Below, piece by piece: positions 43,801-55,800 of a DNA stretch of 64,000 bases. The notes beneath the pieces are model-generated. The model was not told where the DNA came from and searched no databases. It worked only from the letters and a program-made list of their open reading frames with translations. The position numbers and the translations under genes were made by a program. The stretch spans positions 4,709,397 to 4,773,396 of the forward strand of contig NW_020654080.1 of NCBI RefSeq assembly GCF_003589595.1. The letters are read 5' to 3'. This DNA comes from Hyposmocoma kahamanoa (Eukaryota > Arthropoda > Insecta > Lepidoptera > Cosmopterigidae). Position 1 is the stretch's first letter. Every line of letters begins with the position of its first letter.

Positions 43801-46800
43801 TCTTTTTTTTTCTTACTTTAACTGCTAAGGAAACCACTGCGGAAATTCATTAAAACTCATTGTATAAATGCGTCTTCTTTTTAAGGGGTTATCTGTAATC
43901 GATAGTGTGGGACCTATTTACAGTTTTTTTGTATTTTAAATAAACGAAATAAGTTATTTTTAATTGTTTTTTTAATTAAAGTTTTGTTTATTTAATGATT
44001 TAGCAAGATCGACGTGCTCATTCGTGTCGGCCTTGAAAAAATATTTTATCACCTTAAATAAAACAGTCTCCTCCGTCGGTATCGACGTTCACTCTTTTTT
44101 CATTTGGTCTGTTATCCTACCAAATTAAATAGGTATCTAATAAACTTGAATAGAACAAACGCGAGGTTAGGACTCAGTTTAACCGCCTGTCGTCTATGAC
44201 CTTGTGTACGGCTGCAAGTTCAACTTTTATTATTATTGGCACAACCTTGCACTCGCGCCTATGCACCGGTACAAGTGGATTCAATTGTATTGTTATTGGG
44301 ATGCTTATTATGAAGGTGAACTTGTGCATTTGAATAGTCAACAAAAGTTTTTGAACTTATATCTCTATCTGTCCATCTTCAACAAAAAGCAACATTATAC
44401 AGTGAACCATCAAGCTATGCAGTTTTGTTCAAATATCGCCTTCAGAGCAGAGGAACAAGATCTGTCAATGTGGAGCTTGATTTGCTGCCGTCCGTACATA
44501 CAAAACAAGAAAGAAGAATTGTTGTAAAAAATATAACGTTGAAATTAAAAAAATGTAATTATAAAAGATTTTATGTCGTTGTCATTGACACTTTCTAAAC
44601 AATTCATTACAAAACCAATGTTGTTTGTCTGCCACAAGACCAAAGACTGCCTCTGTGGCCGAACCATGCTTTGCTGCCACGTAGCGATTCGATTCCCGGG
44701 CCGGGAGAAATATTTGTATGGCCTACATTTATTTCTCTCGTAAGTTTGGGCGTAATTTGTGGTTGTCTATGTGTTTCCATGGCACCTGCGACTAGTGTAG
44801 GGTATGAGTGTGTGCGTTATTTATTTATTTATTAAACACCGTAACCGTACGGCACTACACCAGTACACCAGCACGGTTACAAAAAAACGATATTATCATT
44901 TGAAGGCATAACTCATCTCACTATAAATTAAAAAGTATTCAACGCAACATAGCAATTTGCGCGGAACAAAGAGAGCTAAACAACTTTTGCTTTCATCATC
45001 ACGGTAGAGAAGTGGCGCTTACCGACCGGTAGTTCGCTGCGCACGCGCCACCGCGCCGACCCGGAATCGCGTTACAGGAACGACTGGTTCGAGACAAAAC
45101 ACCAGTTTTACTCGACCCCTCTCTCTCCGTCACAACTACAAATTCTATATGAAAAGGGAAGGGAAAAGGTTCTTTTATTGCTGGCCGCTATAAACGACTG
45201 ATGTGTTGCTCGTTCTATTTTTAACATTTATTGTTTGTCATAGTTCGATTTTATGTACCAGTTTATGAATATTAGACTAACTTTAGCCGCACGTGCAATA
45301 CAAACGCGTATTAATACATCATACACGAAGAGCGCCGGCCCAAAGGGATGGCCTTAAGTTTAAGAATATTAACCCAACAATAGAAAAAAAAAACATAAAA
45401 AAAAGCAACATGACAATAGTCAAAATCCAATAATCATTTATTCCATAGGTTTACACTTGAAAACGTCGCTACTGCTCGTTCACTATGCTGACTTCCCTGA
45501 GAAGAACGAACATGAAACTCTAGGGTTTGCTCTTTTCAAATAGACTTAAAAGCTATGGAATACACTTTGATAAAAAAGGAAGTAAATTAATTTGCTACTC
45601 CGCGAAATCAGTGAAGGCTAAATCGTACAAAATAGCTGCGCTGTGTTGAATATTTTTTTCATGCAGTTAATTTTTCCACCCTCTCTCCGCATAAAATTAA
45701 TAACAAGCGCAACTACAGTCACAAACCACCACCAAAAATATACCCGACACGTGTTTCGCCTGTCCACGGGGCATCCTCAGGAGTTTTGATTCCTCGACTC
45801 TCGGTCGAACGTCGAAAAATCAACGAGCAAACAACAAAAAATTTACTTCCTTATTAACATGAACTTCCGCAAAGTAACATCTGAATGTATTAAATGCACT
45901 TTGAATCAAATTTGTATGGAATCTAGAGCCATGTCGCCATCTTTATCTAACACGTAGTCTTAAATTTTGTAACAAGATGTTTCAATTAAAATATATTTCG
46001 TGTAGATTTTACTTGAAAAATAGTATAATAACTTAGGAAATGGTAATCCTAATATATGCTCCGGAATCTTATTGTAAAAACGTATACAGTTCCCCATTAA
46101 AGAGTCGCTTACCTTAGTTCATAGCGTTAGTTAAACGCAGTAGTGGTACCTTGAGTTTGGACTTAGCTCTAAAGTTAATATTAAAGATATAGTCTTTCTT
46201 AAAAAATATTTGAGGAAATGTACGGTGATTCCACTTCATGCCACAGTCTGCTTAAACTTTTCTCTGAGAGAAACCGGAGGACCTAAACGGTACACAGAAC
46301 GAATCACTCGTCCGTCCTTATAAATAACGTAATCGACATTTTTAGCGAAATAGAGTTATAAACATATCAGCCCCGTAGCATGGCTACGCATGATAGTCGC
46401 GACACGCGCGATAAAATTGGACTAAGCGCGCGCTATTGGCCGTCTCAATCAAATCTAATTTAGATAGCCAATAGCGCGCGCGCGCTTATAAGCGTTTTTT
46501 TTTAAATATCTTATTTAATTTCAGTTTTATTGCTAAGCAAAAGCAGCGTAATTGCCATTCTTCTAAAAAAATCTGAGTGGCAGAGATAGATCTGAGTGGC
46601 ACTGCAACTGTTATGGACAGGCGTGTAGCTTACCATCAGGTGCACGACTTGTTCGTCCCGTCACTTGATATTATAAAAAAAAAGTTTCCCGAATTGGCCC
46701 AACCAGGGAACCGAACTAGGGTTCTCCTCGTCTGGCGTCCACAAAGCAAACTGTTGGGCAAGCGAGGTCGTCGATTTATGAGCACTGCCGTCCTTTAGGA

Positions 46801-49800
46801 TAAAATTCCTTCCATTCTTGTTGAAATTCCTGAAGGAGCTTGGTTGGGGCGACGACACGTCGAGTTGCAGAATTTGGCTCTCTATATTGTATACATGTTT
46901 AACTAGTAAAGAGCGCATAACAAGCTTTATGGATATAATAAAAGGATAATATTATTTGATATTATTAATAATATTATTTTTAAATAAACGATAATTTTTC
47001 AATGAGTAATATATAATAACACTCCTAGAAAAAAATATGGTAAAAAGACGAGAGAAGAAGAAGTAATGTAACATCGGCGGTGAAAATTGAAAATGTGAAG
47101 CGATTTTTTTTTTATTAAAGTGAACCTATTTTCGGCCCCTGACAGGTATTGTTTGTACACAATACGCGAAAATGTAAACAAGAGTAATTACCAACTTTCA
47201 CGCGTAGTCGTTAAAAACTTATTAAGAGAAAAAAAACAAATGCACGGTTATTAGCGAAACGAAATTGCCACTTCTAGTTACACTGTTCTTTTACTGAATA
47301 CATTTGAAATAATAAATTACAAATGTGGCAGTAATTTTTAAGTAAGCACCTAATTTCAGTAAGTAATAAGTAACAAGTATATGTAGGTATATCGTTCAGC
47401 ACTTTCTGTAGATTTTTTTTACTTAAAAGTTAGTGTAACTTAAATTTTTATTGAATTGATATTCAATTATTTTTTGTGAAATTACTNNNNNNNNNNGTGA
47501 AATTACTCCACTAGTTTGTTATAATTATTAATACAAAGATCGATTTTTTCTGAGTATTCGATTGTTACACATAGGAAATGAGGGCCCGAAACGTCGAAAA
47601 AACCTAAGAACTCGATATAATAACTAACATAAAAAGAATTTAGTTACAAGCCATACAAAGATACTTAAATGTAATTTTTATGAGTAAGTTTTGATGAATA
47701 CAATGTCTTTTTATTTTATTTATTGCATTGAAACGTCAAAAAATTAACTTTTTATCCATTGACTTACAAATAAATGGACGACGGGTCTAATACAAAAACC
47801 ACGAAAAAAATGTCCCAAGTCAACCTATTCGAAATTTAAATTGTAATGTCATCGCAGTATCGCGCTGTCAGTAGAACAAATGAAGACTAAAGCGGAGTGT
47901 CGCGCTCTGTATACGATTTTAGCGCCTTACAAGTGCGGACACTTTTTAGCGCGGACCCGACGTCCATATAATTGTAAGTCAATGTTTTTATCTCATTTAT
48001 TCCATCAGATAAGTGATATTAAATGTGTGAATTTCTCGACTGTTTCGGGATTTGGAAATCACTATTAGATTACATTTTGTCGGTAGAATTTAATCCTGAA
48101 AATGACTGATTATTGCCTATTTCTCATTTGATTTCCTAATGTGGTAACGCAAACAGAAATTACGTATAAAGTTTCGTTCTTGTAGACGTTATAATATATT
48201 TTTATGAAACCGAGTGACAGGACGAACACGTCGTGCACCTGATGGTGAGTGTCACGCCTGTCCATAACAATTGCAGTGCCACTCAGAGTTTTCAAATCAC
48301 AAAGATCTATGGGTCACTGCCACTGCGCTCGTCACCCTGAGACTTAAGTCGACAAGTCCCATGTGTCTTTTTTAACTGCAACTAAAGTAGTATGTTTCAA
48401 GTTGTTTTAATCAATTATATTCGTCTGTTTAAAGGTAAAACAACATAAGTGACATTTTCCACAAAAAGTTTTTCATTTATGGTAATATTATATTTATTAT
48501 CTTTCTGCACGTGAAACGCAATAACGAAAAAGATATAAACTTAATAAGAGTGTTACCTGCAGAAGGATGGTGAATTTCTTACAGCTGGTACATAATTTGA
48601 AGATTTTTTGTGGAAAATGTCACTTATATAGTTTTACCTGCTGCTTTTAAGCAGACGATTTCTTTAAAATGTGTCGGTTTGAAGTATACCAACCAAGCTT
48701 GCTCGAAATTTTTCCATTTTACTTACGGAGGCGTTTCGCCATGTACACCTTTTACTATAATTTATTTCCGAAATAGCCCCGGTTACAGAAATGAACATGG
48801 CTTCTTAAGACGTGTAAAGGCACGCAGATGCGTACGCTGTGTACATGGTAAAATTTTCTACAGAACAACAAATATTATAACATTAACACATCAAAGGTAG
48901 AACAACAAAAGCAATTCAAATACCATACAGAAATGAAAGGAATTTTGTTTATTACCTATTAACTATCTATATTAAAATTATCTCTGTAATTCATTCATAA
49001 CAACCATGTCTCAATTCAATTATCACAAAAGGACTTTATGCTAAAACTTTGTTCATTTAGTTCAGCACACAAGGTGTCATCGACCTTACAACACAGGGCA
49101 TTTAGTTACCACGCTAACTTGGCCTATACCTCTTTTCCTGCTCTAAAATATTGTGGCAAAAATAAAAGACGATAAATGGCGCATGAGGGGTCTTGGCAAT
49201 TGGTCGATGGTACGTTGCACTAAGATAGTTGTGAATGCATAGAAAATGCAAGTGAACGTGATGAGCTCACCGCCTACTTAATAGAACGACTTCTCTATGG
49301 AACTATGATTACATGTATTTTTTATTTAGTATTATATAGTATTTTATTATATATTTCTTTAGGTATAGAACTCTGCTGAGAATATATTTCGTTATAAAGA
49401 TACGCAACAAATTAGGTTGTAGATTCCTCGTTACCAGTAAAAGTATTGTAAATTAGAAAACTAGGAAATCTAGAAATTTTGTATTGCAACCAGTCATCAT
49501 CATCAACCCATTATTTAACTGCCTCTGTGGCCAAACGGTTACCACTCTGGACTGCCACGCAGATGTCTCGGATTCGATTCCCGAACCGGGAGAAATATTT
49601 GTAAGGCCTACATCTATTCCTCTCGTACGTTTGGTTGTAATTTGTTGTTGTCCATGTGTGTGTCCATGGCACCCGCGATACAGGGTTTCGCTAGTACGGT
49701 GCTATAAATAGTTATTTGTTATGCAAGGCTACAAAATTCTTGACTCTCAAGAGAGCAAGCGAAGGCAACTAAGATTGAACTACGAGCGTAGGAGAGTTTC

Positions 49801-52800
49801 ATGGCACGAGACGCAAAACAACTTTGCTGCCGAGCGAAACACAACTTTTCACGTCACTATAGCGAGGGAAAGGGTAGATGAAACAAAAACAGTTGAACTA
49901 TAAAACCTTATCTAATTAAAAGATAAAATTTATCTTTGGATGCGTTATGAATTTACACCGCATCAATTTTTATTCTTACTTGTACTTTTATTTTGTGTGA
50001 TTAAGTGATTATTGAAATTATTTTAGTTCTTCGACGAATTAAAATAATTTAATAACACAAAAAGTTATCATTGTGAATTAAATGTCAACAATAATAAGAA
50101 TAAAATATACCAACGGATTTATGTTATGTAAAGTAATGTACGACAAATCACTTAATAGAACGTGCCTTATTTTTTTTTCATCGAAAGAAAAAGTTTGGTG
50201 CACCACTTTTTTTTCTATTTCTAATGAGAAAGAAAGCCTTTCCGAGTTAGTGAGGTAAACAAAAACCCTACAACCGGTCATACGTCCCATTGCCGGGCAC
50301 AGGTCTCGTCGCAGACGAGGATTTAGGCCACCCTGGCCTTTTCCGAGGGTTGTGAACCTTCTTCGACGTGCAGGTTTCATCACGATGTTTTCCTTCACCG
50401 AAAAGCTCATGATAAATTTCAAATTAAAATTTCGCACATAAATTCCGAAAATATCAGAGTTGTGAGCTCGAATTCGTACCCACAGCCTCTGTTTGATAGG
50501 CGATAGGTCAAACCATTGCACGGCTTTTTTATATATTACCTATATATTTCGAATGTGCAGACGTTTTCGCAACAATGTACAAAGTGCAAGACTTCCTGGA
50601 AGTTACAAGTAGTTTTACAAAATATTACATCTCTGAAAGTAATAAGTACAAAATATAGATGTACATTAAAATTTTTCGTCTATGTCAACGTTTCTTAACA
50701 AAATAAATAACATAAAAGATAAATGAGCAAAGCCCACGGAAGTGTATTTATTTGATCTGTGGCAAAGGCTACACATTATCATCTCGGTTTCGCGTGGTTT
50801 TATAGACATTTTATCTCTTTGTTTTTTACGTAGAAGCCCATCCTTCTTTTAAAAATTCACATCATATTAATTCAATTTTTTAGATCATGATTGAATGAAT
50901 GGTGAGGACATTTTAACGGCTTTTATTTGACTTGAGTCGGTCACAGATTACTTAATAACACTCTATTTCGGTACTCTAAGTATTAATGATTACATCGGGT
51001 TATCAAAAACAACGACATAGACAAACCTGAAGAGATCTTCGATGGATGAATAAAGAATAAATAAACGATGGATTATTATTTTGTTCATTTGGTTAAACAT
51101 ATACACTTGTGTGATGCAATATCTAAACACGATAAATTAATAAGTTGTCCAACATTTTTCACTATAGCAATTTTTCAAGTTCAAATAGCTTTGTAAAATG
51201 CTACTGCTACTAAATAGAAATATTAATTACGTGCGTACGTATAGAAATATATACATATACTTATGTATAGTACGTAAGTATATATTACGTAATGTATATA
51301 ACGTCGGTTTGTTTGAAAAAACAAATATACGCGATTTAAATCCGGAAAAATAGTTTCATTTCCTATCTGTAACAATCGCGAAAACCTAAGAACTCGATAG
51401 AAATATATATTGTATATAGTGAAAACTGTGTAATTAGAAAAAAAAACACGTTACACACACAATTTTAAAAAACTATTTGATGGAAGGTGGAATGTGGATT
51501 CCCGACCGAAGTGCAGCAGTCACATGGTATTTCTTCATTGTTTCGTATTTACTTTTATTTTATTTTTGTTTTTTTACACAGTTCTGCACACTTGCGCGCG
51601 CAATTTAATATTTTTCGTATATATTTAACATGACGTTTGACTTCTGTTGTCTCAGATCACCTGTAGAATTTTCAAATTTTTCGCTAATCCAACGGTATGC
51701 ATTGTGGGCGCTTGATGAGGAGGTTCCGGGTTCGATTCCCGGTAGGCAATCTGGGAAATGAACTTTCTAATTTGAATATATTATTGTTGTTGTGGGTAGT
51801 GATCCGGAGGGAATTCGGTTACTCTAATATTCATAATACTGGGAATTGTCTATTTTGAGAACAGATAATTAGAGTGATTGTCTTTCAGATAATATTGGTA
51901 TTAAAATGTGAAACACACAAAAAGCGGGTGCGGGTCGAGTCGGGCGCCTGTCGATTCGAGTCGGGCGCCAGTCGAGTCGAGTCGGGCGCCTGTCGGGTCG
52001 GGCGCAGTTCGGTTCGGGACCGCGGCGGGTCTAATTACATAATTATACGCACAACAAGACACCGAGTCGGGCAAGTGCGCTCGTCCCGCACCCGCTCTGT
52101 GTTTCACGCTTTATTATATTTTTTATACTAATTTCAAATGTCATGCATATCTGTTCAGAAACAACCGAATAATTCCGTTCATAGATTGTGCAATTAGAGC
52201 GGAGGCCAAGATGACTTCACTCGCTAACGCTTCGAAATCTTTTGCAAAAGACGAAAACCACGTTATATCTTTACCACGAATAACTTTGATGACAAAAAGG
52301 GCATTCTGATAGCTCAATTCAAAATGTGAAATTCTACTTTCTTGTATACTGTGTGATGTATGTAATTCATTTTCGTCACAATTGTAACATCCATTAGTGG
52401 TTGAAAAGGGACATTTTTGTTACGTCAATAAAGCCCTACAGCGTCAAGAATGACCATTCTAAATAAAACGTACCAGTACATTTTCCACCTAAATGGTTTG
52501 AGTTTAAATTCAATTTTCGCTAAATCACTCTGTAATTATTGTCTTTTTGTTACCAATATGTCGCCGCACATTTTCGTCATTAGAAAGTTTCACTGTAATA
52601 ACACTTCTGACGTGACAGCAATTGCTATTTTGGTGCCGTAATGTGATGAAAATTGAGTCTTGAATTAGCTTACTCGTAACCCGTGATGATTTGTGAAATT
52701 ACATAATATAATTGATGACTAACGTTGAACGGAGTACCAATTTTCTAATAGGAACAATGTTATGTTTTGTGGATGCTACAAATTTCCACACGATATTTCT

Positions 52801-55800
52801 ATACATTCTTGCGTGTTACACAGGGGTCAAAATGTTCTATTTCTTAAAAATCTTAACTGTTCTGCGAAGTACAGTAACTATGTAGTTTGTTAGTAGTCGT
52901 AAAAGGTGCCTATAACAGCCCATCAGGTTGTTTAAGGCAGTTGAACTACGGAATAACATTTCGGTTTGATAGATAATTTACTTAAAATAATATGAAAATT
53001 TGATGTAATTGTAATTAATAATGCAACAGTGAAAGTTTATTCTCCGATATAGTAGTAGATCGAAATATTTGCATTAGCAAAATGTTTTGCGCAGAATGTC
53101 TTGCATTTGCCAGCGGTAATTTTCGCATTTGCCAACGCAAAACGTTTTATATTTGCTAGAGGGACAGTTTTGCATTTGCCAGCGCAAATACCTTGCATTT
53201 GTCAGCGGAAAAACTTACATTTGCAGAGTACTAAGACATAAGTTAACAAGTCCCACGTGCCTGTAATTTCACCAGCACCCTTACCCTTCAAAACCGGAAC
53301 ACAGTAATGCTGGCATTACTGCTTGACGGCAAAAATAGGTAAGGTGGTGGCAGTACTACCCTGGATGAACTCTTTCACAACGAAATTTACTCTACTGCAA
53401 CTATAATGTCATGGCGGTGATAATAACAAATCTTCAGGTTAGAGGTTTTTTTTATTACAAATTTATAATTATTAATCACGTAAAAAATGGCAACACCTTT
53501 TTTATTAAAAAAAAACGATTTCAAAATTTGTGTATTTGACAAGTTTTATCAAGTTTCATTGGAATCGGTTACCGGAAAGTGCCCGAAACCGGAATCATCC
53601 CCTAGTTTGCCACTCTTAGAGGTGGAATATATTCTTCAAATTTAAATAGGCACCTCTTTCCAAAAACAAAAAAGTCATAGTCAATCAAGCCGGAGTAGGT
53701 AATCGCGTAACCTACACACACAAAAAATGCAGTCGTATTAAGAACCTCGTTTTTGAAATCGGTTAAAACAAACGGCATTTTAATTTGTAGAACTAGTAAA
53801 TTGTGGACAGTTGGCAAAAGTGCAAAGCATGCGAACTTAACGGTACCTAGCTACATTTTTGCGTATTTTGCTCTTAAAAAAGTCTGCGTTACGAAAACTT
53901 CAATGAAAGATTGTCTTACCAAACCGAGAGTATTTTTAGCCTGCGCCAAATACTCTGCGACCTAGTTTGAACGATGCTTTTAGACCATTTCCGTAGTCCT
54001 TTCTGAATGTTATGAAATGGTAGTGACTGTAAATTAACCAATTTCATAAGACCCTACGTTTCTTACGTGCAGTAACGAATGTATGTTTCTTTTTACATTA
54101 GATGTTGTAAAAAGAAACGAATGAATGTTTTTTTAGGACTTTCGGACGAAGAGAATAAATAATAAAAAAAAATGTAAAATTGTTTTCGTTCAGAAAAGGA
54201 TTGTCTTTTTTAGGTCTTTTGTAAGACACAATGAGGTTTTTAATGTAATTTAGGATATTATTACTAAGAATAAGTAAACGTATTAATCATACATTTTTAA
54301 ACAGGCATGGCAGTGCACTGCCAAGAAGCGCGATTCTCGCACAATGAAGGTCTTTTTTGTGCAAAGGATTGTCGAGAATCAATTAAAAGTTCGTCTTTTT
54401 CCGTATAAAATGATTTTCCTAAATCCGATTATAATGATTTCAATTGATGTTTTGTTTCCTTTTGTTCTGAACAGATATTTAATGTTAGGAATATAAAAGG
54501 ACTTTTCATTTAGAGAAGATGTAGAAAATTAATTTAATTCTTAGTAAATAATTATAATAGTATGCTAGATTGTATTGTACTCTTGAATTGTCTCTGGGCA
54601 ATGAAAAGTCTTCAATGACAAAGGCAATACAGTAAAGTAGCTAAGAAAAGAACAGCAGTCTATAGCGCTTGAACCTGGACCTCACCAGGTGTCCATCCAT
54701 CGGCTGGGCACCTGGTGAGGGGCCTACCCACTAAGCGTCGTCCGGTGCACGGTCGCCATTGCAGAATCTTTCCGCCCCAACGGCCATCGGTTCTCCTAGC
54801 TATGTGCCCCGCCCACTGCCACTTCAGCTGAGCAATTCTTCGAGCTATGTCGGTTACCTTAATTCTCCTATGGATTTCCTCATTTCTGATTCTATCACGT
54901 AGGGAAATACCGAGCATATTTCCCCATTGCCCGCTGAGTGACCTTGAGCCTCCTTATGAGGTCCATAGTGAGGAACCACGTTTCTGATCCATATGTGTTA
55001 TATATATGTTATAATAAGGGCTAGACAATGATATCGGTTTTCATAATGGTAAACTTTCAAAGGATAAGTCCAACAGGTTTTTTTATAATACCAAGTAACG
55101 GGACAAACAAGTCGTGCGCCTGGTGATAAGCGACACACTTATCCATAACAGTTGCAGTGACACTCAGAGCTTTAAATGGCAAAGATCTTATGGGCACCGC
55201 CACTGCGCCCGTCACCCTGAGACATAAGGTGACTAGTCCCAATGTGCCTGTTATTTCGTCAGCACCCTTATCCTTCTAAACTGAAACCCAGTAATGCTGA
55301 CATTACTTCTTGGCGGCAGAAATAGGTAGGGTGGCAGTACTTCCCTGGATGAACTCTTTCTCAAAGCTCGAGCCATTCCAGATACCTGGTATTAATACAT
55401 TCAAAGCCTAAATAATTCTATCTTTTGTTGTACCAGTCAAACGCTAGATTGAACACCAGCGTTTTTTTTTAACAAACCGTACTTTTGTGCTATCGTGTAA
55501 TTAGTGACCGCAAAAATCATCGCGCGCATCAATCACTGGCAATAATATGACTCGTCATTATCTCGGAGAAATCGTCGTGAAAGCTAGCACGACTAAGGGC
55601 ATGATACTTTTAGAGGTAAGTAGGCAATTACTGTCCAATATTGGCTCGGATGTACATTCGTATCAAAAAACTGTAGGAAAAGTATATTAAGCAGCTCTAC
55701 GTTAGAAGTACAGATAACTTGATACGTCTAAATTTCACTTTCTTTCTTGACTTTGATATCCATAATGGATCCTTACATTAACGCAAAGAACCTTCGTTCA

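Noticed and set aside
44204..44527. 107-codon open frame
   Set aside because: GTG start, aromatic-rich random composition, no motif, no splice context.
48610..48900. 96-codon open frame
   Set aside because: Begins within an inverted-repeat arm (GTG start) and has no recognisable motif.
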